Of a DNA stretch of 16,304 nt, positions 1-5,993 are shown in pieces. Below the pieces are notes generated by a model. It saw nothing but the letters and a program-made list of their open reading frames with translations, searched no databases and had not been told where the DNA came from. Position 1 is the stretch's first letter; the number at the start of each line of letters is the position of its first letter. The position numbers and the translations under genes were made by a program. Source of the DNA: CG2-30-44-17 sp964344725. GTDB taxonomy: Bacteria; Patescibacteriota; Gracilibacteria; UBA1369; UBA12470. Location of the stretch: positions 1-16,304 of the forward strand of contig CAYFOI010000028.1 of NCBI GenBank assembly GCA_964344725.1, given 5' to 3'.

Positions 1-55
1 CTTAAAATCCTGTTCCGTTTACGGAGTGCGGGTTCGATTCCCGCCCTGGGCACCA
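1..55 (+). tRNA. tRNA-Leu(TAA), 3' part only
   Basis: The window opens in the anticodon loop. CT-TAA-AA (1-7) gives U33, anticodon TAA and two following adenines. The 3' half of the anticodon stem, TCCTG, is at 8-12. A long variable arm (TCCG 14-17 pairing with CGGA 22-25 around TTTA) marks a class II tRNA. The T-arm is GCGGG-TTCGATT-CCCGC (28-44). The 3' acceptor strand CCTGGGC is at 45-51, the discriminator A at 52, and an encoded CCA at 53-55. A long variable arm with a TAA anticodon fits leucine. The 5' half lies outside the window. Confidence 0.9.
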
Positions 56-217
56 TCAAGATAAGTCTGACCTTATGGTCAGACGCATCTTGAACTTGTT
101 CAAGGAAGGGATGAGAACTAGGGTTCGCTGGTTCAAGTCGAGTGAGAGTCGCGACTAAACGAAGTTTAGGCATGACCGAGCAAGACGCAGAACCCTAGCT
201 TTGCGTAGCAAAGCGTG
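56..217. repeat. Hairpin-rich spacer between two tRNA 3' ends
   Basis: No gene is visible, but the stretch is nearly all inverted repeats. CAAGAT/ATCTTG (57-62/87-92) enclose GTCTGACC/GGTCAGAC (65-72/77-84). The competing stem CTTGAAC/GTTCAAG (89-95/98-104) overlaps the first. CTAGGGTTC/GAACCCTAG (118-126/190-198) enclose the palindrome AGTCGCGACT (147-156) and CTAAAC/GTTTAG (155-160/164-169). GCTTTGC/GCAAAGC is at 198-204/208-214. Arms are perfect as written. This could be a structured RNA downstream of the tRNA, a cluster of palindromic elements, or the debris of an integration site. None has a clear T-tract, so a simple terminator is not the obvious reading. Confidence 0.6.
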
Positions 218-235
218 TTCCCGCCCTGGGTACCA
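218..235 (+). repeat. Second copy of the tRNA-Leu 3' end
   Basis: TTCCCGCCCTGGGTACCA repeats bases 38-55 of the tRNA with one difference (T for C at 231). The copy includes the acceptor strand and CCA but has no T-stem partner or tRNA body before it, so it is not a functional tRNA. A direct repeat of a tRNA 3' end is the classic trace of site-specific integration. The Doc toxin gene's stop codon begins just two bases beyond it. A partial tandem duplication is the alternative. Confidence 0.7.
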
Positions 236-237
236 CT

Positions 238-672
238 TTAATCCCGAAAATCAACAATATACTGCTTAACAAAAGCTTCCACAGCTTTAACAGTTTGGTC
301 TTTCAACTTAGGAGGACTGCTAGCAATCCAAACTGCAAAATTATAAAATTCTTGAGAATCAACCGAAAGCCATTTTCTGTTTTTAGCCAAAAAAACCAAC
401 AAACCAGTAACAGCAATCCTTTTATTTCCGTTTTGGAAAGGATGATTTTTAATCAAAAGATAAAAAAGAATCGAAGCCTTACCAATAAGCCCTTTGTAAA
501 GATGAGCAGAACCAAAAGTCTGAAAAGGGACAAGTAAACAACTTTCAAGCTTATTCGGGAACCTAGTCGAGAAAGGAGGAATCGGCTCATCCCAATCTAA
601 ATATTTAGTCGCCAAAGTATGAGCGATGTAGGCAACCTCAGCAACAGTCAAAATTTTAACAGACCTAGGCAT
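238..672 (-). CDS. doc: Doc-type Fic-fold toxin (death-on-curing family)
   Basis: This 144-aa protein has the Doc form of the Fic motif, HPFQNGNKR, at residues 77-85 (H77, N81, N83, K84, R85). The length fits stand-alone Doc proteins. In phage P1, Doc is a toxin that phosphorylates EF-Tu, and the K-R ending instead of the G-R of AMPylating Fic enzymes supports kinase-type Doc. Helices before and after the motif are predicted from the hydrophobic pattern at residues 60-75 and 86-96. Its ATG (670-672) overlaps the end of the upstream HTH gene by 8 nt, so the pair is one transcript with coupled translation. The stop codon lies two bases from the duplicated tRNA end, which hints at acquisition beside the tRNA. 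The target in this organism is not visible from sequence. Confidence 0.85.
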   Translation of the reverse strand: MPRSVKILTVAEVAYIAHTLATKYLDWDEPIPPFSTRFPNKLESCLLVPFQTFGSAHLYKGLIGKASILFYLLIKNHPFQNGNKRIAVTGLLVFLAKNRKWLSVDSQEFYNFAVWIASSPPKLKDQTVKAVEAFVKQYIVDFRD

Positions 673-916
673 CTTTCAATAACTTAAGGGTTTCGTCATA
701 ATCACTAATTACCTTATCAACAGATTCCTCTATAAAACTTTTCTGCGTATCAGAAATAGCCTTCTCGCCAGGCAAAGCTAAATCTGCCCGATCAATAAGA
801 TAAATACCTCCTATCTTCTTAGCAGGAATTTTGCCAGCCTTGATCTGATTAAAAACTGTAATTCTACTAACTCCTAATAGCTCCGCTGCCTGTGATGTAG
901 AAAGTAACTCTGCCAT
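665..916 (-). CDS. Excisionase/MerR-like HTH antitoxin
   Basis: This 83-aa protein has an N-terminal winged helix-turn-helix of the excisionase/HTH_17 type (residues about 4-48, with the pattern LLSTSQAAELLGVSRITVFN and a wing around 29-41). It is followed by an acidic C-terminal helix (about 52-83) that probably wraps the toxin. It precedes Doc and overlaps it by 8 nt, the usual antitoxin position and coupling. Phage P1 Doc pairs with Phd, which has an AbrB/YefM-like fold, so this is a different antitoxin fold attached to a Doc toxin. SFIEES (60-65) only partly resembles the (S/T)xxxE(G/N) Fic-inhibitory motif, since the last position is Ser; I would not rely on it. It probably represses its own promoter through the GTTAA repeats upstream. 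There is no Shine-Dalgarno before its ATG. Confidence 0.75.
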   Translation of the reverse strand: MAELLSTSQAAELLGVSRITVFNQIKAGKIPAKKIGGIYLIDRADLALPGEKAISDTQKSFIEESVDKVISDYDETLKLLKDA

Positions 917-920
917 GTTG

Positions 921-979
921 CGTGTTAAGAATGGTGTTTAAAGCTTAACACGTGTTAAGCAGGGGGTCAATAGCTTAAC
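921..979 (-). promoter_or_regulatory. Operator cluster of the toxin-antitoxin operon
   Basis: A perfect 18-bp palindrome, GCTTAACACGTGTTAAGC, lies at 943-960. Related copies are CGTGTTAAG (921-929), a degenerate GTGTTTAA facing AACAC (934-951), and AGCTTAAC (972-979). The half-site is GTTAAG or its complement CTTAAC. The palindrome covers the spacer and -10 region of the proposed promoter. This layout suits autorepression by the dimeric HTH antitoxin. Binding is inferred from position and symmetry. Confidence 0.65.
942..970 (-). promoter_or_regulatory. Probable toxin-antitoxin promoter
   Basis: On the minus strand, TTGACC (970-965) is followed after 17 nt by TAAGCT (947-942). The -35 is good and the -10 weak. 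The operator palindrome sits between and over them. TTTAAA a few bases on is a possible alternative -10 but would give a spacer that is too long. Confidence 0.4.
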
Positions 980-1004
980 CTGGTCGTAAAAAACGCAACT
1001 TCTA

Positions 1005-1574
1005 TTATTTTAAGGTTAAGCTCTTTGCCATATGGACGCAGTTCTCGATGATGAATTCGTCTTCATCAGGCAAGAAAGTCGCTGTGGCGATATATCCGAT
1101 TTGGTTGTTTATGCCATAAACTTGGACAAATCTTAGTAAGTCTGTGTCGATAGAGTTACGTCCTTCGAAGTAGTTCAAGTAGGTTGGTGTCGCTTCGCCA
1201 TTGATGACGATCTCTATCTCTTGTTTTTCGATCAATCTGTAGTCGATGAGGTCTTCTGAGTGGGTTTGTAGCATTTCTATCCCGTAGTCTCCGTTGTTCA
1301 TTCCTTTGTCGACTGTGTTTGCGACTATGTTAACGTTCGCGATGAAGTCTTGGTCTTTGAGGTTATTTCGAAAAGCAACCAATGTGTTATGTGGATAGTC
1401 GGATGTGAATTGGCTGATTGTTTCCCAGTCATTGGGGACTTCTAGCTCAAAAGATGATGCAGAGTATGTGTAGTAAAGAGGGTTTTCTGCGACGTCTTCT
1501 GATGTTCCTTCTGAGCAGCCTGACATAGTCAGCAGGATTGAGAGAGTAGTTAGTAGTGTTAAGAGTTTTTTCAT
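1005..1574 (-). CDS. Small secreted lipoprotein, possibly PsbP/DUF1795-like
   Basis: This 189-aa protein begins with Lys-Lys and a hydrophobic stretch ending in the lipobox-like MSGC, with Cys20 as the predicted lipidated residue. A Ser/Glu-rich linker follows. The remainder has the pattern of an alpha/beta single domain: a 'FELEVPNDWE' strand and turn (about 43-52), then strand pairs and a closing helix near the C terminus. The 'short strand, P-x-x-W' opening recalls PsbP/DcrB-type lipoproteins, but this is a weak resemblance and I do not claim a function. The start is set by the signal peptide; there is no Shine-Dalgarno. It lies downstream of the 605-aa surface protein but is separated from it by a strong terminator, so it is probably transcribed alone. 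Its own promoter is unclear; TAAAAT at 1606-1601 is a possible -10. Confidence 0.7.
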   Translation of the reverse strand: MKKLLTLLTTLSILLTMSGCSEGTSEDVAENPLYYTYSASSFELEVPNDWETISQFTSDYPHNTLVAFRNNLKDQDFIANVNIVANTVDKGMNNGDYGIEMLQTHSEDLIDYRLIEKQEIEIVINGEATPTYLNYFEGRNSIDTDLLRFVQVYGINNQIGYIATATFLPDEDEFIIENCVHMAKSLTLK

Positions 1575-1624
1575 GGTGAATTTTTATTTTGCTAGCTCTG
1601 ATTTTACAGGGTTTCTTAATATAA

Positions 1625-1656
1625 AAAAAGACCCCCTCGAGGGAGGGGGTCTTTTT
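1625..1656 (-). terminator. Strong intrinsic terminator (could work both ways)
   Basis: A perfect 13-bp stem, AAAAAGACCCCCT (1625-1637) with AGGGGGTCTTTTT (1644-1656), encloses a 6-nt loop. It begins 10 bases past the stop codon of the 605-aa gene, and on the minus strand the stem ends in a run of T. The T-run on the plus side makes it symmetrical, but no plus-strand gene reads into it. Confidence 0.92.
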
Positions 1657-1665
1657 AGTATGTAT

Positions 1666-3483
1666 TTACGCAGATAGTGTCATGTATGAGACAGGCATTC
1701 CTGGAACTTTGTATCCGTTCATCCATTCCTCTACGTCTTCTCCATGTGATCCGGTTGATCCGTAGTCTGACCAGATGATCCCGACCTCTTCGTTGCTGTC
1801 TGATCCTTTGATGTCATCTACTGTTCCCGCGCCTACATATGATGTGTCGTTGTGGATTCTTACGCTGATGCTTGCGGTTGTTGATGCATCTGTATCTTCG
1901 TATATGTCGGCGTATACACGGAATATTTTGCTTGAGCCAGCGGCTACTACGATTCCATCGCTTGAGCTGATATTCATATCAATCTTTGCAACTCCGCTAT
2001 CTGGGTCGTAACATCCTTCTCCGACTTTTGTTCCATTTGTTTCTACATATATTGCTGCACTTGTTGAGCTGCTGCTAATACTGCTAATGCCATCTAGTAT
2101 TGTTGAAGGGTCTTTGATTGTTGCTGGTGTAGTTGTAACTGGTTTTAGACTTCCTGGTACCACTGATGATCCACAGCTTATGTCGTTACTTAAGCTGAGT
2201 GCTTCTCCATCTTCTACAAGACCTGTTGGGGAGATTTCCAGTGTGATGTATTGGACTAGTAATGCTTCTGTGTTACTTGCTGATACTGTGAATCTATAAA
2301 TTTCTTGATCTGCACTTGGTACGAGGGATGACCCAATGCTTGTATCATTGTCAATGGTTGGAATTGTTCTGTAAACGTATGTTGCTCCAGATGTTGTTAT
2401 GTCTGAGAAATCATCCTCTGTTAGTGCCTCTCCTGAAGTAGCTCCGACTGCATTGATGTCTCCAGAAGATGCGTTTAGAGAGAAATAAACTGCGTCATCA
2501 CTATTTGCATATCCTCCCTCTTCTGTATGTTCATCGAAGTTTGCGTAAACATCGATTTCTATTGTGTCGCCTGCAGACAGTTCTATCCCTAGACCTGTAA
2601 AAATAGCGTCTGTTTCTGTTATAGGGATTGATTCTGTCCGTTCTCCACTAGGGTAATCTAGTTTTATTGAATCGACGTTGTTTGAAATAGTAGCGTCTGG
2701 ATTTCCAGCGCTATCTGTAACTGAGATAGTTAATGTGTCGATTTCGAAGTCTTCACTTGTTGCTGTTGCTTCAAGTGTTGCTACTAATACGTCGTCTGTT
2801 CCTGCTGCTACTATCTGATCGTCTGTAGGACTTGATGCACTTTCTTCTATAGTCAGGTCTCCAGATGCGTGAATGTCGACGTGAATGTTTTCGATCCAGT
2901 TAGGTTGTGATCCTTTAACTTTTACTGTGTTGCCCATTGGATTTGTAGCAATAATGTCTGTGATTACATCGTCTATGTCGATTAGTACTTTGGCATTGTC
3001 ATATAGGTCTGGGTGGGAACTTGTATTAGCGTAAACATGAACTGTTTCTGTATCTCCGGTTGTTATGTTTAGCGATAAGCTGTCGAAAGTTGCTTCGCCT
3101 GATATCGAGAATGTTTCGGTTGTGCCGAGAAATGTTCCTGAGTCGTCTTCTAGCCATACTTCTGGCAGGATGTCACTAGCAAAAAATGATCTTGTGTCTA
3201 TACTTTTTGAGTAGACATTGTCGTAGTCGTCATCTATGTATGCAGATAGTGTGATTTCGCTTACTTCTGCGTTCCCTGGAGTTGTGTTTTCCAGATCAAA
3301 TGCAATGATTTCCACATTGGATTCTCCAGCTACTATGCTTTGGCTGTTAGAACTTGAAGATACTTCTACATTAATACCTTTCCATGTCATAGCTCCTAGG
3401 AAATTCGAACTTGTTCCTAGAATTGCTACTACTAGGAGGATTAGTATGGTTCCTCCGACAAACCATTTCTTTTTTATTGTCAT
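1666..3483 (-). CDS. Membrane-anchored repetitive beta-sandwich surface protein
   Basis: This 605-aa protein has a short basic N terminus and one hydrophobic segment (about 8-30) that anchors it or serves as an uncleaved signal. The rest is Ser/Thr/Asp-rich, beta-strand-rich and extracellular in character. I see about three imperfect repeats, roughly 37-175, 207-336 and 375-545. Each opens with a strand block such as 'QSIVAGESNVEII...EITLSAYI' or 'QIVAAGTDDVLVA...LTISV' and closes with 'GDTETVHVYA' (143-152), 'GDTIEIDVYA' (305-314) or 'SSKIFRVYA' (517-525). The only cysteines, C437 and C491, could form a disulfide. The C terminus is W587-x-NGYKVPGMP, a compact tail that may matter for display. 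The function is unknown; adhesion or S-layer structure is likely. It has its own promoter and terminator. There is no Shine-Dalgarno before the ATG. Confidence 0.75.
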   Translation of the reverse strand: MTIKKKWFVGGTILILLVVAILGTSSNFLGAMTWKGINVEVSSSSNSQSIVAGESNVEIIAFDLENTTPGNAEVSEITLSAYIDDDYDNVYSKSIDTRSFFASDILPEVWLEDDSGTFLGTTETFSISGEATFDSLSLNITTGDTETVHVYANTSSHPDLYDNAKVLIDIDDVITDIIATNPMGNTVKVKGSQPNWIENIHVDIHASGDLTIEESASSPTDDQIVAAGTDDVLVATLEATATSEDFEIDTLTISVTDSAGNPDATISNNVDSIKLDYPSGERTESIPITETDAIFTGLGIELSAGDTIEIDVYANFDEHTEEGGYANSDDAVYFSLNASSGDINAVGATSGEALTEDDFSDITTSGATYVYRTIPTIDNDTSIGSSLVPSADQEIYRFTVSASNTEALLVQYITLEISPTGLVEDGEALSLSNDISCGSSVVPGSLKPVTTTPATIKDPSTILDGISSISSSSTSAAIYVETNGTKVGEGCYDPDSGVAKIDMNISSSDGIVVAAGSSKIFRVYADIYEDTDASTTASISVRIHNDTSYVGAGTVDDIKGSDSNEEVGIIWSDYGSTGSHGEDVEEWMNGYKVPGMPVSYMTLSA

Positions 3484-3518
3484 GTTTTTGTTTTGGTTAT
3501 TTTTTACGACATTGTTTA

Positions 3519-3547
3519 ATTATAACATAAAGCCCTGCTTTGGTCAA
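3519..3547 (-). promoter_or_regulatory. Promoter of the 605-aa surface protein gene
   Basis: On the minus strand, TTGACC (3547-3542) is followed after exactly 17 nt by TATAAT (3524-3519). Initiation near 3512 would give a leader of roughly 29 nt. The -35 box directly adjoins the stop codon of the PrsW C-terminal frame, so the surface protein gene is separable from the upstream genes. Confidence 0.7.
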
Positions 3548-4030
3548 TTACGCTTGATTGTCCAATATCTTCTCTGCATTTGACTTGATGGCTTCGATTC
3601 TTTCCATCTCTTCTTTCTTTTTACGTAGGGTTTCTAGAATGTTTGTGTCTTGTTTTTCGTCTTTTTCTGAGAAAAGGTTTTTGATTGAGCTCATGGCTTT
3701 GCCGACTTTGGCTTTGTCGAGGGCTTTTGCTTTGAAAAGTTTTACAACTTTGTTGTCGGGGTCGCGCATGAGAAGTCTTTCGCAGATTTCGATTACGTCT
3801 TGATATTTGCCCTCGTTGAACCACATTCCAACTAGCTCTAGGACGACGTCTTCGTCTGTGCTTACCATCATGGATTTTTTGTTGCCGTCGGTGTCTTTGG
3901 TTAGGATTAAGTGGCCAGCTTTTCTGTGCATTAGGAATTGAACATATAGGAATCCAACGATGATTAGTGCCATTGCTTCTATGATCATGTTCATTTGCAA
4001 GAAGAAGTTGAAGGTGGCGTGCATTATCAT
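3548..4030 (-). CDS. C-terminal half of PrsW-like protein, with TPR-like tail
   Basis: This 160-aa frame is in the same reading frame as the upstream PrsW part and separated from it only by one TAA and nine codons. Those codons (KLLTGLFIA) complete the membrane helix that this fragment begins in. The first residues supply the last PrsW motif, H4-x-x-x-N8 (family consensus HxxxD/N), and a second membrane segment spans about 16-34. The soluble tail holds a TPR-like helix pair (about 60-105, 'GMWFNEGKYQDVIEICERLL') and then a charged coiled-coil-like end. Starting translation at 4030 would begin inside a helix, and the nearest AGGA is about 10 nt from the ATG, so independent expression is possible but not convincing. 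It is best read as the distal part of one 389-codon gene interrupted by a stop. Confidence 0.65.
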   Translation of the reverse strand: MIMHATFNFFLQMNMIIEAMALIIVGFLYVQFLMHRKAGHLILTKDTDGNKKSMMVSTDEDVVLELVGMWFNEGKYQDVIEICERLLMRDPDNKVVKLFKAKALDKAKVGKAMSSIKNLFSEKDEKQDTNILETLRKKKEEMERIEAIKSNAEKILDNQA

Positions 4031-4057
4031 TGCGATGAAGAGTCCTGTAAGGAGTTT

Positions 4058-4717
4058 TTAGTATTTTACTGTCCATTTTTCTTTGATTCCTATTTTGCTT
4101 AGGATGCTGGCAAGTCCGTGTTCTTCTCCTGTTAGTTCTTCTTGTTTCATGATGTGTTCTGAGAATTTTCCTATTCCGTAAAAGTATCCAAAAATCGATG
4201 AGAAGATCATATGTGCACATACAGTAAAACTTGATCTGAATACGAATGTACTGAATAGCGCTGCGAAATTTCCGCTAGTTATTACTGAGTAGAAATAGTA
4301 GATGTTTTCTGAAAAGGCGAATCCTAGGGCGGCTAAGATGCTGAATTTTACTGCATCGTTGATGGTCTGAATCTTCATGCGTGAAGCATCTGCAACTCTT
4401 ACGACGCCCATTTTTACAATTTCTTCCATAATTCCTACCACAATGAATGTGGCTAAGAATCCTATCTCTAAACTGGTCGTGGAGATGTTGTGGTCGATCC
4501 ACCTGTAGACATCCCATTCGGGGTGCATGTACCATAGATATTGAATGCCTATTAGGGGTATTACCGTGAAAGTTCCTAGGATGAAAACTTTTGCTAGGGA
4601 TTTTATCGAGTGCCTCTTCTTTTTCTTGAGCATGACGTTTACCCATATAAGTACGGGTGCTACTGCGAGTAATATCGCAATAGTTGCTTGCCACCAGATT
4701 ACGCCTTCGAATAACAT
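4058..4717 (-). CDS. prsW: PrsW-family intramembrane glutamic protease, N-terminal part ending at an in-frame stop
   Basis: This 219-aa polytopic protein has membrane segments at about 10-30, 43-62, 83-97, 122-146 and 153-183. PrsW signatures are visible: E98-E99-x-x-K102, F133-x-x-x-E137-N138, and the R161...H169 segment leading into FSSIFGYFYG. PrsW proteins are membrane glutamic proteases; in Bacillus subtilis PrsW cleaves the anti-sigma factor RsiW. The fourth conserved motif, H-x-x-x-D/N, is missing here and is found in the same frame just past the TAA at 4058-4060. The protein as translated may therefore be inactive. The gene has a good promoter upstream and a leader of TACTGACTA repeats before the ATG, with no Shine-Dalgarno. 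Nothing nearby suggests a substrate. Confidence 0.8.
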   Translation of the reverse strand: MLFEGVIWWQATIAILLAVAPVLIWVNVMLKKKKRHSIKSLAKVFILGTFTVIPLIGIQYLWYMHPEWDVYRWIDHNISTTSLEIGFLATFIVVGIMEEIVKMGVVRVADASRMKIQTINDAVKFSILAALGFAFSENIYYFYSVITSGNFAALFSTFVFRSSFTVCAHMIFSSIFGYFYGIGKFSEHIMKQEELTGEEHGLASILSKIGIKEKWTVKY

Positions 4718-4750
4718 AGTTAGTCAGTAGTCAGTAGGAAATAGTCAGTA
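4718..4750 (-). repeat. TACTGACTA repeats in the prsW leader
   Basis: Read on the minus strand, TACTGACTA occurs at 4750-4742 and twice, overlapping, in TACTGACTACTGACTA (4736-4721), ending three bases before the ATG. This occupies the place where a ribosome-binding site would be. Similar tracts precede clpP (9543-9557), the amidohydrolase gene (13077-13120) and the LigB-like gene (7409-7435). Confidence 0.7.
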
Positions 4751-4783
4751 GCGATTGGACACTTTGTGTGTTTCAATCTGTTA

Positions 4784-4812
4784 ATTATACCATGATTCGT
4801 TTGTCTTGGCAA
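4784..4812 (-). promoter_or_regulatory. Promoter of the prsW genes
   Basis: On the minus strand, TTGCCA (4812-4807), 17 nt, then TATAAT (4789-4784), preceded by TGG, giving an extended -10 (TGGTATAAT). Initiation near 4777 leaves about a 60-nt leader containing the TACTGACTA repeats. The same ATGGTATAATT string occurs at the clpP promoter. Confidence 0.7.
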
Positions 4813-4867
4813 TTGCCTCCATGTTTTTTCAGGTTAATGGTTGCTTTTTTGGGATTTATGAATAAAA

Positions 4868-4897
4868 TTGCTTCGTTACATATGGATATTCTTTAAT
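4868..4897 (+). promoter_or_regulatory. Possible rimK promoter
   Basis: TTGCTT (4868-4873), 18 nt, TTTAAT (4892-4897). Initiation would fall near 4904, leaving only about 5 nt before the ATG at 4909, so the transcript would be nearly leaderless. GATAAT at 4902-4907 is a competing -10-like box but too close to the ATG. Confidence 0.35.
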
Positions 4898-4908
4898 TGT
4901 TGATAATC

Positions 4909-5796
4909 ATGCGGATTGGCATACTTTCTTTTAGGCCTGCGGATAGGCGAATTGCTTATGAAGAGTCTAGACTTCTTAAAGCGGCTCGAGAGCTTGGGTA
5001 TAAGGCTCAAGTTTATCGTGCTCACAATTGTGAACTATATTATGACCAAGATGGTCCTAAGATCTTTTATAAGGGCAAGAAATTTCCGAAAGTTGATGTG
5101 ATTATCCCGAGAGTTTCGGCTCTTTGGAATGTTCATTTGAGGGCGTCTGTTGTTAAACAGTTTGAACTTATGGGTATTCCTGTCCTTAATGATTATGATT
5201 CTGTTCTTAGGGCGAAAAATAAGCTTAAAACTTTGCAGATTCTTGCTCATTATGGATTGCCGATTCCGAGGACAGTTGTTGTTGAGGGCAAGGAGGATTT
5301 GAAATCTGCTATCCAAAAAGTTGGAGGGGCTCCTGTTATTATTAAATCTCCATTTGGTTCTCTTGGATCTGGTGTGATGATTGTTGAGAGTTATCGTGCT
5401 GCGGCTAGTGCTGCGGATTTTTTTGGTACGCGCATCCTTCTTGTTCAGGAGTTTGTCAAGGAATCTAAAGGGAAAGATACTCGTGTCTTTGTTGTGGGAG
5501 GTAAAGTTATTGCTTCGATGGAGCGTGTCGCTAAAAAAGGTGAGTTTAGGTCCAATGCTGCTCAAGGAGGGAAGGGGAGAGTAGTTTCTCCTCCAAAAGA
5601 ATATGAAGAGTTGGCTTTGAAAGCTGCTGAGATTCTTAATCTTGATATGGCTGGAGTAGATATTTTGACTACAAAAGATGGGCCTGAGATTCTTGAGGTT
5701 AATTGTAATCCTGGATTTGAGGAGCTTGAAGAAGCTACAGGTGTTAATGTTGCGAAGGCGATTGTTGAGAGAGCGGTGGCGTTGCCAGTTGTGTAA
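4909..5796 (+). CDS. rimK: RimK-like ATP-grasp amino-acid ligase
   Basis: The 295-aa product closely resembles E. coli RimK, which adds glutamates to the C terminus of ribosomal protein S6 using ATP. The N-terminal domain (1-100) has the family wording 'KVDVIIPRVS' (61-70) and the segment around 'YKGKKFP'. The ATP-grasp domain shows K146 in 'VIIKSPFG', the glycine-rich loop GSLGSGV (150-156), the hinge VQEFVKE (179-185), D190-T-R, D250 in AGVDIL, and the metal-binding E263-x-N265-x-NPGFE. All the catalytic elements seem present. I chose the ATG at 4909 instead of TTG at 4897, because RimK proteins begin M-[RK]-I-x-I-L-S. Other RimK/LysX/CofF-type substrates cannot be excluded. No S6 gene is nearby. 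The gene stands alone between divergent prsW and the palindromic element that starts at its own stop codon. Confidence 0.87.
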   Translation: MRIGILSFRPADRRIAYEESRLLKAARELGYKAQVYRAHNCELYYDQDGPKIFYKGKKFPKVDVIIPRVSALWNVHLRASVVKQFELMGIPVLNDYDSVLRAKNKLKTLQILAHYGLPIPRTVVVEGKEDLKSAIQKVGGAPVIIKSPFGSLGSGVMIVESYRAAASAADFFGTRILLVQEFVKESKGKDTRVFVVGGKVIASMERVAKKGEFRSNAAQGGKGRVVSPPKEYEELALKAAEILNLDMAGVDILTTKDGPEILEVNCNPGFEELEEATGVNVAKAIVERAVALPVV

Positions 5797-5886
5797 TTTT
5801 ATTAACCTTTTTCGTTCCCGGGAAAGTCCTAATTCTGCTTTCGCAGAATTGGTGTTTCCAAGATCGCTCAAAAGGTTATAAAATTA
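5794..5886. repeat. Long imperfect palindrome downstream of rimK
   Basis: The outer arms are TAATTTTATTAACCTTTT (5794-5811) and AAAAGGTTATAAAATTA (5870-5886), complementary except for one bulged T. Inside, GGAAA/TTTCC (5821-5825/5855-5859) flank a perfect central hairpin, AATTCTGC-TTTC-GCAGAATT (5831-5850). The left arm includes the rimK stop codon. It may act as a terminator or mRNA-stabilising structure, or be a palindromic insertion. The central hairpin recurs in the 16S leader at 16226-16243. Confidence 0.7.
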
Positions 5887-5993
5887 CTTGTTGTCTTGGA
5901 TTGTAGGGCTTCGGCCTTCCAGGCCTGCAGAGTCGCTACGCACAAAAACAAATCACTTGGGAGTGCTGCTGATACTCTCTTGCAAATTTAAAA
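5887..5993. other. Intergenic stretch between the palindrome and the cupin gene
   Basis: No gene is visible. A short hairpin, GGCCT-TCC-AGGCC (5913-5925), lies inside a GC-richer patch (5904-5940), and could help terminate transcription from either side. No T-tract follows it. Confidence 0.4.

Noticed and set aside
56..217. CRISPR array or IS element
   Set aside because: The inverted repeats differ from one another, have no regular spacing, and no transposase or cas gene is present.
217..235. Second tRNA gene
   Set aside because: Only the acceptor strand and CCA are present, with no T-stem partner, anticodon or D-arm before it. It is a fragment.
3621..4220. 199-aa minus-strand open frame across the PrsW junction
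   Set aside because: It is a shifted frame rich in Arg/His/Asn and lacks the membrane segments of the in-register frames. The prsW frame is continuous through the TAA, so no frameshift into this one is needed.
3548..4717. Alternative genetic code with a reassigned stop
   Set aside because: UAA, UAG and UGA all end other genes normally, and only one in-frame stop is seen in the window.
5035..5871. 278-aa minus-strand open frame across rimK
   Set aside because: It is antisense to a gene with clear RimK motifs and reads as low-complexity Arg/Asn/Ser/Leu text without any domain. It is a shadow.
5887..5993. Small plus-strand gene at 5888 onwards
   Set aside because: No promoter, ribosome site or recognisable protein composition; the region is the 3' flank of two convergent genes.
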